64,000 nucleotides of DNA, taken from the IMG/VR virus record IMGVR_UViG_3300007735_000798, positions 1 to 64,000 of that record, one strand, 5' to 3'. Origin of the DNA: a virus. Of this stretch, positions 42,120 to 53,200 are shown one piece after another. How positions within the stretch are numbered: the first letter of the stretch is position 1; each line of letters begins with the position of its first letter. The notes beneath the pieces were generated by a model. That model saw nothing but the letters and a program-made list of their open reading frames with translations, had not been told where the DNA came from and ran no database searches. The translations under genes and the position numbers were made by a program.

Positions 42120-44756
42120 TTATAACGCATTTAATGAAGCACGATTAACTCTTGATTCAATCATTCTTAAAATATTATCTGACTCTGTTGGCTGTGGAAG
42201 TGGCGGCCTTGAAGAAAAAACTACTTTTGTTTCAAACCCCTGATCTGAATAAGTAATATCTAATGAACTTAACCCCTCGGAAACAGATAAATTTAAATTA
42301 TCTGCTGGATTTCCCGCAAAAGTATATTCTATTTTTTTTGTTGGTTCTTTATTAACAATAGATTTTGCTAATTGTAATGGAACCTCTCTTGGCCTTGACC
42401 AAAAATCATCGGTTTCTGTAACATTATCATCAAATATATTTACAGTCGCTACGTTTTTATAATCCTTTAAAAATTTTTCATCGTCTAAATTATAATATAT
42501 TTTTTGATTATAATCTATCGGAGGTATAAATGTAATTTGGCGACGAGTAGTTGTAAAAGTTCGTATAGAACCAAAAGAAGGTGCACATAAAGTTACTGGT
42601 GGTTTTCCAAAAAAATTCATTTTTATAGCTTTAGATAAAGTACTATTTAAGCCAGTTCTATCATCTGCGCTTGAACTTTGAAGTGGTTCATTTTCACCAA
42701 GTTCTCTATAAGCAGCTGATGTTGCTTTTTTTCGAGCCTCATCCTCAAAATTTAAACATTTACCTTTATCTATTTGATCATCTAATAAATTACATTTTGG
42801 AAAACCATTTCCACCACCACCTTCAGCATCAGACCATTTTTTTTCTAAAGGATTTAGGCTCGTAGTTATTGTCCAATCAAAAGATTTATATTTCTTCCTA
42901 ATATAACTATACTTAGGAACTATAAATATCTGTGTTCCTGTTTTTATATTAGGAAACATTTGATTTAAGTTATTTTCTGCAATGTCAAGTTTTCTTACTA
43001 CAATATTATCTAATATTTCAGCTTTATCATCTTCATTTAAACCTATTAAGCCAAGAACTTGATTTGGATCATGGCTAAAATTTCCACCACGTTCGTACCA
43101 TTTTTTACCTTTGAATTCGCTACTTGGAGTTTCTATTCTTGTTGCTTCTGGGCTAGCGCTAGTACTTACTGTCATAAAAAATTTCGGAGTACAGATATAT
43201 GATGTAAAAGGTTGAGTACCTTGATAATAATAATATTTTCCATACAAATTTAAAATTTTTTGTTCAAGATCAAACCATGTTTTAGCCAAACCCTCAATTT
43301 CTACTCCAACCCAAAACCAAAATGCTTCTCCTGCAAATTTTTTTGGTTCACCAGCGTTATTTTTACCTACAAATTCTATTTCTAATTCTTTAATACGCTG
43401 TAATTCTGCATTATCTACTAAAAGATCATATATGTTATTTATTTCTTCTTGTTTTAAACGATATAAATAATTTTCTCCACGTTCAGATAGAGCGGCCCCA
43501 TAACTTAATTCTGGTTGTGGAGATCTTAATGTTACCCCCACATTTTTAAATACTTTATAACCAACTTTTTCCTTTAAAGATTCATTTCCCAATACTTCCC
43601 ATATTAAATTATATAAATATATTTCTCTTATTTCTGGACTAAAATATCCTAAAAACGCAGCACTTAAAAACTGATGTTCTTCTCTCCCGCCCCAAAGAGC
43701 AAGTTCTGCTGCTAAAGGATCATCAAAACCTTCTTGAACTTCTACAACCTCACCATTAGTGTTTTCATATAAAGAAACATTTTTATATTCATTTATTTTA
43801 TCTAAAGTTCCATCGTTTCTTAAAAAACGACTAATAGGGACCGCATGCATAAAATCATACGCAGATTCTTCAAACTCTCCAGTTTGTGTTCCCATAGGTT
43901 CTTTTGGTTTTTTTGTATAAGCCATTGCATAATTTATAAAAGTATTATCTAAAGAGCTACTTGCTGTTTTTGCAATCAATCTTGTACTTGTAATATCTGG
44001 TAATTGAAGTTTAATCCCCTCATTTAATACATAAGTCTTAATTTTATTATTTGTAAAGTCCCAATAAAATCCAATACCACAGGCTTCAGCCCAAGATTTT
44101 AAAACAGTTCTTAAAGACCCTTCTGTATTTTTCTTTAATTCTGGTGGGGCTGTAAAATCAACACCCTCTACAATATTATAGTTTTTTAGTATATTTTTTA
44201 AATTTTCTAATGTATAGTATGTTTCTGGAATATCGCATTCTGTTTTTGGAAAAGATTCTTTTCCAAGATAAATAATATTATTTTTTACACCGTAGGCTTC
44301 ATAAACTTTTTTTTGGACTTCTTGATTTTTTAATTTTACTAAAGTAAATGTTCCTATTTTTCGTGAATAAATAGGAACTACATCTTCGTTGTCAAACTCG
44401 ACAATTTTTTTTCTTAAAACTAAATTTCCATCAATTCCAAATTTACCACGCTCCCATTTTTTAACATAATATCTATCTAAAATAACACTATGGTCTTTAA
44501 TTTGTACTTCTAATATTTTATCTTGAAGAGTTTCTTTAATATCATAAGACCATATTATACCATTGAATGTAAAAGAACCAAAAGAAATTTTTATAGGTTC
44601 ATTTAATATCGGTAATGGATTATAATCACCATCTTTACTAATAATATTTAAGGTTAGAACGGATGGCTCCTCAGAATAACCAATTTCTAAATTTAATCCA
44701 TAAATTACCCCGCCAAAATTTGGGCCTTCTATTATTGGTACTTTTGAAATTTCCAT
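42120..44756 (-). CDS. Tail hub / tail-tip protein (hub-like N-terminus)
   Basis: An 878-residue protein. The N-terminal 110 residues ('NFGGVIYGLNLEIGYSEEPS', 'ISFGSFTFNGIIWSYDI', 'LEVQIKDHSVILDRYYV') resemble the beta-barrel of gp27/gpD-type tail hub proteins, and 'GSLRTVLKSWAEACGIGFYWDF' is also seen in hub second domains. The rest is mixed and unidentified. It lies between two fibre-like proteins downstream of the tape measure gene, where hub proteins are normally found. No peptidase or lysozyme motif is recognised. Confidence 0.6.
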   Translation of the reverse strand: MEISKVPIIEGPNFGGVIYGLNLEIGYSEEPSVLTLNIISKDGDYNPLPILNEPIKISFGSFTFNGIIWSYDIKETLQDKILEVQIKDHSVILDRYYVKKWERGKFGIDGNLVLRKKIVEFDNEDVVPIYSRKIGTFTLVKLKNQEVQKKVYEAYGVKNNIIYLGKESFPKTECDIPETYYTLENLKNILKNYNIVEGVDFTAPPELKKNTEGSLRTVLKSWAEACGIGFYWDFTNNKIKTYVLNEGIKLQLPDITSTRLIAKTASSSLDNTFINYAMAYTKKPKEPMGTQTGEFEESAYDFMHAVPISRFLRNDGTLDKINEYKNVSLYENTNGEVVEVQEGFDDPLAAELALWGGREEHQFLSAAFLGYFSPEIREIYLYNLIWEVLGNESLKEKVGYKVFKNVGVTLRSPQPELSYGAALSERGENYLYRLKQEEINNIYDLLVDNAELQRIKELEIEFVGKNNAGEPKKFAGEAFWFWVGVEIEGLAKTWFDLEQKILNLYGKYYYYQGTQPFTSYICTPKFFMTVSTSASPEATRIETPSSEFKGKKWYERGGNFSHDPNQVLGLIGLNEDDKAEILDNIVVRKLDIAENNLNQMFPNIKTGTQIFIVPKYSYIRKKYKSFDWTITTSLNPLEKKWSDAEGGGGNGFPKCNLLDDQIDKGKCLNFEDEARKKATSAAYRELGENEPLQSSSADDRTGLNSTLSKAIKMNFFGKPPVTLCAPSFGSIRTFTTTRRQITFIPPIDYNQKIYYNLDDEKFLKDYKNVATVNIFDDNVTETDDFWSRPREVPLQLAKSIVNKEPTKKIEYTFAGNPADNLNLSVSEGLSSLDITYSDQGFETKVVFSSRPPLPQPTESDNILRMIESRVNRASLNAL

Positions 44757-44795
44757 AACCTTTTACCTTTTATATTATATCCTTTACTGTATAAT

Positions 44796-46700
44796 TTACA
44801 CAAAAAAATCTTCAGTATTATTATAAATTATATAATTATTTTTATTTTCATAAAAATCTCCAGAAAATAAATCAAAGTTACTATTTTCTACATAATTATT
44901 ATTTAATTTTTGTTTAATGCCATTCAAATAAACCTGTGAAGAAGTTTTATTTAAATTTTTTGTTTGTATTTTTAATGTTGATTCATTTCCCGTAATATTG
45001 TTTAAAGTTGGAATTGATTTAATATATACATAATTATTTCCAGAAGGTATATTTAAATTAAAAGTATTATTTCCAGTATAAGTTATTCCAGATATTAATT
45101 TTTGCCCATTAACAAATACAAATTTATTATTAAAATTTTTTCCAGCCAATTGCATTCCAGAATGAATTCCAGTAATAGATAAAAATTCAAAATCACCAGT
45201 AAATCCATCATAAAAAAGATCATCATTTCCATTTATAAGATTATTAACGTAAATTTCATTGCCAGTAATAAAATAGTCATTATTAGTTCTAATAAAAGTA
45301 TCATAACCAATTGTTTCTAAATAATATCCAGAATCTATAATAAGTTGACCATTACAAAATACTAATGTTCCAGAAGTTAAATTATTTTCAGTGGTAAAAT
45401 TATTTTTAATAAAATTAAAATTTAAATTTTTATTATAATTTAAATTTTTATCCTGATAAGATTCATAATATACTTCAACAATATCATTCTGTTTATTTAT
45501 TTCTGATAATAAAGAAATTTCGGAAAAAGATAATGATTCTAAATAATCTGTATCTTTAAAAAAGATACTCGCGCCAGTTTCTAAAAAAACTCCAGTACAA
45601 ATTTCTCCAGTAATATAAACTTGTTTTGATCCAGTAATTTGACCAGTTAAAGGTATTTGGTTATAACCAGTAAAAGAAATTATTCCAGTTTGTGGAAAAT
45701 TATATGAATAATTTATTGTAATTAATCCAGATAATGGTGTTTGACCATAAATTGCAGATGTGATATTACAGTTATTACTATAATATCCTAATAAAATATT
45801 ATTATACCCAGTAACGCCACTATATGAATAGCCAGTTACACCAGTTATATATCCAGTAATTCCAGTAATATTTAAATTAGAACTGTTTGTTAAAAATCCT
45901 GTTATTCCACTTGTTGAAAATCCAGATTCTATAAAATAACCAGTAGTATAACATGTATTTTGTATATATCCAAGTTTACCACTATAAATATGTAATATAC
46001 CGCTTACAATATATTGATTATAAAAAAATGGAATATTTTTAAATATAAAAAATTTATCTACATATCCACTAAAATTAGAACTATTATTAGCCCAATTTAT
46101 ATTTGGATATATCCCACCAAGAAATAATTGGTCAGATTGTTTAAATACATTATTTTTTATATAAAATGTTTCTGTTTCAAATGATAATGTATTATTATTT
46201 AAATTACCCATCGTTAATACATTATTATTGCGATTTATTATTATTAAATTTTTATTCGCTAAAATATTTGAAGCAGTAAAACTAAATACTCCTTCTACAT
46301 TATTCCAATATTTAAAATATAATTTATTAGCATTATTAACTCCAAGACAAAACCCAGAATATGTAGAAAAAGAATTTCCAGTAGCGGAAGAAAGTAAAAT
46401 TTCATCTCCAGTTCTTAATTTTTCATAAGAAAGTAATATCGTATCATTATCAAAAGTATAAGGAGCATTTAATTTCATTATTGTTGAACCATTAAAATAT
46501 CCAGTTCCACTATATTGAAAAAATGTACCAGTAGATCCAGTATTTAAAATACCAGAAAATGAATTTATAGCCCAATTATCTGGAGGTACAGTCTGATTAT
46601 TAATTAGTGATTTATTATAAAAACTAAAAGCAGCTGTAGCACTAGAAATTGGAACCCCAATCTGGTCTAAAAAATACGGCATTCCAGTAAAAAATATCAT
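44796..46700 (-). CDS. Tail fibre-like protein with LamG/concanavalin-type domain
   Basis: A 634-residue protein. Residues about 65-215 have the pattern of a LamG/Laminin_G_3 sugar-binding domain ('GYFNGSTIMKLNAPYTFDND', 'GFCLGVNNANKLYFKYWN', 'FSGYVDKFFIFK'). Residues about 225-370 form a run of (I/V)-T-G-(Y/F) repeats, and the C-terminal part contains several small beta modules. It has a strong AAGGAG ribosome-binding site 10 bases before the ATG, inside the end of the upstream gene. Probably a fibre or tail-tip adhesin. Confidence 0.65.
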   Translation of the reverse strand: MIFFTGMPYFLDQIGVPISSATAAFSFYNKSLINNQTVPPDNWAINSFSGILNTGSTGTFFQYSGTGYFNGSTIMKLNAPYTFDNDTILLSYEKLRTGDEILLSSATGNSFSTYSGFCLGVNNANKLYFKYWNNVEGVFSFTASNILANKNLIIINRNNNVLTMGNLNNNTLSFETETFYIKNNVFKQSDQLFLGGIYPNINWANNSSNFSGYVDKFFIFKNIPFFYNQYIVSGILHIYSGKLGYIQNTCYTTGYFIESGFSTSGITGFLTNSSNLNITGITGYITGVTGYSYSGVTGYNNILLGYYSNNCNITSAIYGQTPLSGLITINYSYNFPQTGIISFTGYNQIPLTGQITGSKQVYITGEICTGVFLETGASIFFKDTDYLESLSFSEISLLSEINKQNDIVEVYYESYQDKNLNYNKNLNFNFIKNNFTTENNLTSGTLVFCNGQLIIDSGYYLETIGYDTFIRTNNDYFITGNEIYVNNLINGNDDLFYDGFTGDFEFLSITGIHSGMQLAGKNFNNKFVFVNGQKLISGITYTGNNTFNLNIPSGNNYVYIKSIPTLNNITGNESTLKIQTKNLNKTSSQVYLNGIKQKLNNNYVENSNFDLFSGDFYENKNNYIIYNNTEDFFV

Positions 46701-48310
46701 ATTAAAATATCTCCTTGATAACTATAATTTTCTGTTATTTCATATATTTTTGAGAAAGCATCTTTTTTAATAGTTCTTTTTTCTAACAAGTAATTTTTAT
46801 TTAATATATTATATACAGTTTTAATTCTTTGTAATTCTGAATTAACTTCGCTAATTGCGTAATCAATATTTTTATCTGGTTTCGCAACAGCAGATATATT
46901 TAACTCTAGTTGCGCGAGATTTGCACAATTTATATCTTGAATATTATGCTCTCTTTTTTGGGTAATAGATGATTTTGGTACATAAATAGATATTGATGGA
47001 TTATATTTTAAACTAGACTTCATTGTAATTACATTATCTGAAAAAGGTTTTCTTTTATCAGACCAAGAAGCTGTATATTTAATTTCGGCACCATATTCAT
47101 TAAAAGTAATTGATTCCGTCAGTGGCTGTGAATAAAGACTACGACCAGTAATTTCTTTTTTATATTCAGTATTAGCCAAATTAAAAGCATTAAAATTACC
47201 ACTATAATAATCTTTTACTAATCCCCATCTCGTATTAACGTCTCCATATTTTCCAAAAATTGTGGCATCTAATTTTACAGTAGTAATATTTTTTATAGGA
47301 TCGGTAGTTAAATCAACATTATAATTATTTGTAATATTAGATAATAAGTCGCTATTATAAGTTAAATTAAAATTTAATTTTTGATTATTGAATTCTTCTT
47401 GTACTGATTGGGTAATAGGATTTGAATTTAATGTTGTACCAAACGTTTTTAATGAAGCCTCGTTTGCTATATTATAAAAATTATAGTCAAAAAATCCTGA
47501 TCTTAAATTATTAGAAGTTGTCCCAGTCACAATATTATTACTTAAAGACCCATCAATTTTAACAGTAATAAGCCCATCTTCAATTCCAGAAGAAATATCT
47601 AAATTATAATCAAGAACTGCATTCGCAGGTGACTCCAAAAAATTTGATTTAACATAAGACCCCTCCCAAGAATATGTACCATCAAATCTGTTTACTGTTT
47701 CCTTAATTGATTGTAATAAAAAATTAGAACCATTACCCGTTTGAGCAAATATTGGCGTAATTTTATTATAATTTCCAGTTCTAGTTTTTACCCAATTTTT
47801 AGCACTTTCAATTGCATTTAAATTTCCAGTTTTTAATCCTTTTGCGGATATACTATGTGTTAAATTAACAATAAACCCATTCTCTTCTGAAAAATCAATA
47901 TTCTCTTCTGGGTCCGTTACTCCATAATATTCGGTAAAAAGACCACTTTCATATATTTCAAAATCAATTGTAAAAGGTAAGATTCCATAAAATAATCCTT
48001 CATCCGTTTTAATTGAATCAATAATCACGTTATTGCCAGAAAATAAATTTTCAGAATTTTCATTAATAACTAAAGTACCATAATTATTACTTAATCTATT
48101 AACAAGTAAATTCAAACCACTATTTAATTCATAAAAAGACAATTGTCCTAAATTTTTTCCAGTAATTTGACCATTTAAAGTCATTTTAGTGACTTGATTC
48201 CATTTAGTATTAAAATTAATAAAATCTTGATTTATAGAAATAAAAGGGGTCGGTGATATACCATCAAATAAATCAGTATCATTATATAATATTTTGATAT
48301 TATTATTCAT
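46697..48310 (-). CDS. Repetitive tail/baseplate protein, paralogue of the next gene upstream
   Basis: A 537-residue, mostly beta protein built of repeated segments. Each repeat has a core like E-(T/S)-V-x3-F-D-G-x-(Y/I)-x-(W/Y), for example 'ETVNRFDGTYSWEGSYV', and further diverged copies at 'TQSVQEEFNNQKLNFNLTY' and 'TESITFNEYGAEIKYTASW'. The same module occurs in the 656-residue protein encoded just upstream. The two genes share one base (stop/start) and are probably co-assembled. The role is inferred from position to be baseplate or distal tail. Confidence 0.6.
   Translation of the reverse strand: MNNNIKILYNDTDLFDGISPTPFISINQDFINFNTKWNQVTKMTLNGQITGKNLGQLSFYELNSGLNLLVNRLSNNYGTLVINENSENLFSGNNVIIDSIKTDEGLFYGILPFTIDFEIYESGLFTEYYGVTDPEENIDFSEENGFIVNLTHSISAKGLKTGNLNAIESAKNWVKTRTGNYNKITPIFAQTGNGSNFLLQSIKETVNRFDGTYSWEGSYVKSNFLESPANAVLDYNLDISSGIEDGLITVKIDGSLSNNIVTGTTSNNLRSGFFDYNFYNIANEASLKTFGTTLNSNPITQSVQEEFNNQKLNFNLTYNSDLLSNITNNYNVDLTTDPIKNITTVKLDATIFGKYGDVNTRWGLVKDYYSGNFNAFNLANTEYKKEITGRSLYSQPLTESITFNEYGAEIKYTASWSDKRKPFSDNVITMKSSLKYNPSISIYVPKSSITQKREHNIQDINCANLAQLELNISAVAKPDKNIDYAISEVNSELQRIKTVYNILNKNYLLEKRTIKKDAFSKIYEITENYSYQGDILI
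46711..46716 (-). promoter_or_regulatory. Shine-Dalgarno site AAGGAG before 46700
   Basis: Exact AAGGAG reading leftward, 10 bases before the ATG of the LamG-domain fibre gene and inside the last codons of the preceding gene. It supports the ATG at 46700 as the start. Confidence 0.65.
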
Positions 48311-50280
48311 TATGAATATTTATAAACCTCCTCATAACCTATTATTTGCTCAATTTCATCAGAAGTAAAATTACAAGATTCTAAATATTTACCAGAATTT
48401 CCACCAAAATAATAATTTCTTAGTTGTGTTTTTAAAGTATCAAAATATAATAAACCATTAAAAATTCCCGTTTGACTTGTTAATCCGATATCTGCTTTAC
48501 CTTCTATGGTAAAAGTACCCTGTTGTTTCAAATCTCTATTATGCACTAATTCATATTTATTATTTGGAATTATATATTTTTTAAAATAAGGTGTTAATTG
48601 CGTACCAGAACTTCCATCATCAGAATAAGTAATATCTAATTTTTTGATATCTCCTAAATCTGTTCTAATAGTTGGATCATCAGTATAAGTATAATTATAA
48701 GTAATTTTCCCATCAAATGGCGTTCTTGTTATTTGCTTATCAATTAAATTTATACCACTAGAAGCTTTTTCCAAAGCCTGTCCAGACCAAAAAGATTTTA
48801 ATCTTGACTCTATTCCTGTTTTTACTACTGCCCAGCCAGTTTCTGCACTTAAATATTTTGCAGAATTAATAATAGAATTTTTTTCTCCAACACCAATTAT
48901 TGAACCTTGTTCATTAACACTCCATATGAATTGCTCATTACGATTTAATGTAGAAGTATAATCAAAAATATAATTTTTAGAAAACTTTTTATCATTATTA
49001 AATGACACATCATATTCAATATTTCCATCAAATTTATTTATACGAACTGTTTTTTCAGCCAAAACAGTATTTAAAGCATCAATTATATTAAATTTATTTT
49101 TATAGGCTTGGAAAAAATTATTACAACGTAAATAGGCCCCAGTAATTTCTTTATTTAAACCAATTACGGCATTTTCATATAAACTTGGAATATTATTTTC
49201 AGCTTTAATTGAACAATTTTCACCTACATTAGCTATACCATTATTATCTAATGAAATATTTAAATTTCTATTTATAGAATAAGGTTCTAAATTATTGTTA
49301 GTAGAATAAGAAAAAGTTTTAGTAAATCCACATTTTCCGTTAATAATATCATAAGATTCATTTCTTAATACTTTATAAGTTCCTTCTTGTCTAGTCGAAT
49401 AATTGTATTCTGATAAATTTATTGGAATAGACTTATTTAATAATTCTACGGCTAAACTTTGAGCCAATGTTATTACATTAATATCTTTATTATCAGCATT
49501 ATATTCAATATCTATAGAATGTGTTCCACCTAATATTTTTGTATTATTATCAAAATCAAAAGTAAAATTTTCACTAAAACTTTTTATAAGATCAAATCTT
49601 TTATTTGATAAATTTAAAATATAATCATTATCAATAGCTAAAGTTGTATTACCCGCAAAACCTAAAAATCCAAGAAAAGTTATTCCAGTTGGTGGGGTCA
49701 TTTCACTACTAGACCTTTGAAATCTTGGCGTATTAGAGGATCCAACCCCTGTAACAGGCGATATTCTCCATTGCGTACTAGACGCATTCCACAAAGCATA
49801 TATATTTGTAGTATCATAATAAATTGGTCTAGAATTCAAAATTTGATTTGTTTTATAAAATTTATATCCCGAAAGATTTGGAGATGCACCAGAGGTATTA
49901 CTAACTATATAATTTGAAGAAATGAATTCTTTTGATACTAAACTTTGTAAATTTGCTGTTGTATAAATTTCAATATCTGCATTATATTTTGTAGAACGTA
50001 CCCAATTCCCTTCGTCAAAAGATAATGATGTAATTTTTCCGATACCAAAGTTTTGACCTTTTATTATTATATTATAAAAATTTTGGGCAATATTTTTAAT
50101 TCTATTTACATCTGTAAAAATATCTTTAACTCCGACCGTGTTAGTTAAATCTAAAACATAACCACGAATAGAAAGTGTTTTTGTCGTTGAGTATTGAAAT
50201 GATTTTTCACCCAAAAAATTATTTTGGTGGTTATATCCAAGCACCTCAATGTTATCTAAAATTAATGTTTCAAAAGACAT
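48310..50280 (-). CDS. Repetitive tail/baseplate protein
   Basis: A 656-residue protein directly after the tape measure gene. The N-terminal part ('LDNIEVLGYNHQNNFLGEKS', 'TKTLSIRGYVLDLTN') looks like a distal tail or baseplate wedge domain. The C-terminal two thirds contain at least three copies of the module shared with the protein at 46697-48310 ('EKTVRINKFDGNIEYDVSF', 'DKQITRTPFDGKITYNYTY', 'NGKCGFTKTFSYS'). It is likely part of the structure joining the tail tube to the fibres. Family not recognised. Confidence 0.6.
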   Translation of the reverse strand: MSFETLILDNIEVLGYNHQNNFLGEKSFQYSTTKTLSIRGYVLDLTNTVGVKDIFTDVNRIKNIAQNFYNIIIKGQNFGIGKITSLSFDEGNWVRSTKYNADIEIYTTANLQSLVSKEFISSNYIVSNTSGASPNLSGYKFYKTNQILNSRPIYYDTTNIYALWNASSTQWRISPVTGVGSSNTPRFQRSSSEMTPPTGITFLGFLGFAGNTTLAIDNDYILNLSNKRFDLIKSFSENFTFDFDNNTKILGGTHSIDIEYNADNKDINVITLAQSLAVELLNKSIPINLSEYNYSTRQEGTYKVLRNESYDIINGKCGFTKTFSYSTNNNLEPYSINRNLNISLDNNGIANVGENCSIKAENNIPSLYENAVIGLNKEITGAYLRCNNFFQAYKNKFNIIDALNTVLAEKTVRINKFDGNIEYDVSFNNDKKFSKNYIFDYTSTLNRNEQFIWSVNEQGSIIGVGEKNSIINSAKYLSAETGWAVVKTGIESRLKSFWSGQALEKASSGINLIDKQITRTPFDGKITYNYTYTDDPTIRTDLGDIKKLDITYSDDGSSGTQLTPYFKKYIIPNNKYELVHNRDLKQQGTFTIEGKADIGLTSQTGIFNGLLYFDTLKTQLRNYYFGGNSGKYLESCNFTSDEIEQIIGYEEVYKYS

Positions 50281-50286
50281 ATCTTA

Positions 50287-53200
50287 TTACGGTTTCGAAG
50301 GCGGAACTTTTATTCCCATTGCACTTTGTATTTCTCTAGTAATTCTTGGAATTTGTTTTTGAATTTCAGCCGCGACAGCTGAAGCTACATCTCCACCACT
50401 TTCGGCATTTACGACAAGATTAATTGGAGCATTTGTTGTATTTGCTATTGATGGTGAATTTATACCTTGATTATTTTGCATATTAGAAGCGTCTGTAGTA
50501 TTTTGTAAACTAGATAAGGAAGTATTAAGATTTTGAATTGCGCTTAGTAATGAAGTCAATGCGCTTGTATTTGTATCTAAACTTGATTCTATTTGCGTAA
50601 AAGACTGTTCTGAGACAGCAAAATTCGGAATATAACCACGACTCATTAATCCCGCAGATTTTTGTCCTATCATTGAGTCATTCAATGCTTTATCTAATCC
50701 GCCATGATCAGCTATTGCAGATGCAAATGTAGGTTGACTACTATTTCTAATATGTGGAAAAGGTTTAGTGCCATAAATAGCTTTATTACCACTAAGGCGT
50801 TCTTCAAGATCCATTACTGAATTTTTGTATGCAAAATTTGGAATAAAGCCACCAGCCAAATTATCAGGTGTGGTCCCAGGTGGTAGTTTACCACTTTTTA
50901 AAAGTTTCTCTTTTAATTTTAGAGTTTGTGCTTCTGCAAATACAGTTCCATTCGTTGAAGATATGAGATCTGGTATCATAGCACCAGTAGTTAGTAGATC
51001 TTTTCCAGCCCCAATACCTAGACTAGTAATCGCCCCATAAACAGCCGCTAATGGATTTTTTCCGATAGCTAGACCACTAGCGGCCCCACCAACAGCAGTT
51101 GAGAATATTTTTTCGAGTTGATCAATATAGGGGTTTTCCGATTTTTTTCCACCATGAAATAAATTATCTAATGCATATTGAGTACTAGCTTCCGCACCAA
51201 TACCAATGGCTCCAGATTTAAATATATTTTTAGCGCTATTCGCTACCGAAGCAAGTTTTGTTGTACTATTAACTTGGAATCTATTCCAAATATCTTCAAA
51301 AAATGGAATAAGGCTATCGAGAGTATCTTCTAATCCAATAGTTCTACCAAATTTCGCATTTTTATTTTCTTCTGCGAAATTTGGAATAAAGCCTTTTGCC
51401 ATACCTATGGCTTTTTGCATATTTCTTGTCAATACGGCTGTTTGACCACTTCCCCCAAAATTATCAACAAGTTTTTCTCCACTATTAATAAAAGCAGGAG
51501 ATCCATTTAAATTTGGAATAAATTGTGGTCGATCTCCAGGTTTTGCCCCTCCAACTCCACGACCGATATCTCGAGATTCTTTATTGTATCCAGGTAAAAA
51601 TCCTTTTGCATTTGATGTCGACTCTACAGATTTATATTTTGCTATTGGTATATAAGGAGTTGGATTTCCAGGCTCCCCTGTTCGTTCTAAAATTTGTTTT
51701 AATATATTGTTTGTAATATTAATTGCTTGTACCGTAGGATCGCTTGAAAGTATTATATCATCTTTATAACTTGTCAGCATCTTTTCTAATGCTTGTTTTT
51801 CTTTGGTGTCGCTTGTAGTTTTTATTTTATCACGAATTTCTTGTAACAGACTTTCATTTGTTACACCAAGCGCTTGCGCTACTTGGATTTTTGCAATGAG
51901 TTCTTCTCCACCCAGCGCTTGTGTTTGTTTTAATGCGGTTAGAAGCTCTGTTTTAAATTGATCAGGTAAATTTTGATTGCCTTGAACCTGTTTTGTCAAT
52001 AATTGTATTTTATTAGTAAGATTTTGAGATAAACCAGCTACAATTTCTTTATAAATTTGACTGTTGGCATCTGGTGTATATCCAGTAAGTTCTTGTAAAG
52101 ATTGAACATATTGTAAAGCATTACGTCCATATTTTGGTAATAATTCTTTTCTAGCTCTTTCTGCTTCTGATCCTTGATATCTATATTCACCAAATTGATT
52201 AGTTCTAAATACCCCTTTAGTATTTAATGCAGCAACTGTATTAGCTGACTTCGCAACTTTATCAAAAGCACTTTCTCCATATTTGGGTGGATTTATAAAT
52301 TCTTCAATGCCACCGCCAAAATTTTGAGCTTGTTTAATTGCATCCACAAGTCTTTTTTGAGTAGTTTCTTGTGCAAGTTTAACTTGTTTTTCTTGTAGCA
52401 ATTTGGCGGCTTCTTCCGCTTTATCATTTCCCTTAGATGTTATACCAATTAGCTCACTTAATTTGTCTTCAAGTGGTTTTCCAAAAAAACCAAGATTATT
52501 CAATAATGGAGTAAATATTTCCGATAAATATTCAGGCTGTAAATTTTTCTTATCTATAATTTCAGAGTTGATTTTTTCTATAAATGCGTCTATAACTGGA
52601 GATTTACCATTTTCTGAAATGTTAAGTCTAGTTCTTAAGTTTTTATCACTGTCTAATTGTTCTTTTGTCGGTAGGACAGCATCATTTATGGCTGTCGCCA
52701 TCTCAACCATTATATCATCAACTGATTGTTCAAAATCAATATTTAATTTTGCAAACTCAGATTTTAGTTCAAAATCTTTTGTCATGCGAGATTCCTGCCC
52801 AGTAAGTTGTGATATAAGTTGTGCTGGATTTGTAAATTGTTCAGTGTACGAAAATTCTCGAGCAAAACTTCTCTTTTTTTGTTCTATAACTATTGATTTT
52901 TTTGCCAAATCAATATTTTTTTGCAATGATTTAATCATTGCTTCATTAGCTTTAGCAGCACTTAATTGTGCATTCTCTGTATCTCTTAAGGCTTGTGCAT
53001 ATTGATTAGAAGATGTTACATTTTGTCTAGTAGCATAATTAGCATCACTAGCAGCCCTCTGAAGAACTATGAGTGTATCGAGATAATCCTGATTAGTTCG
53101 TTTTGCAGCATTTATGGTACTTTCTATAAATTCCGCGCTTCCTACTACACCTCCCAATGAGTCTTCTAATATTGTTTGTAAATCTTTAACTTTTTCTTCT

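Noticed and set aside
52403-53005. Plus-strand 200-codon open frame and other long open frames opposite the tape measure gene
   Set aside because: These are antisense shadows of a well-supported 2,964-codon gene, with no ribosome sites or recognisable domains.
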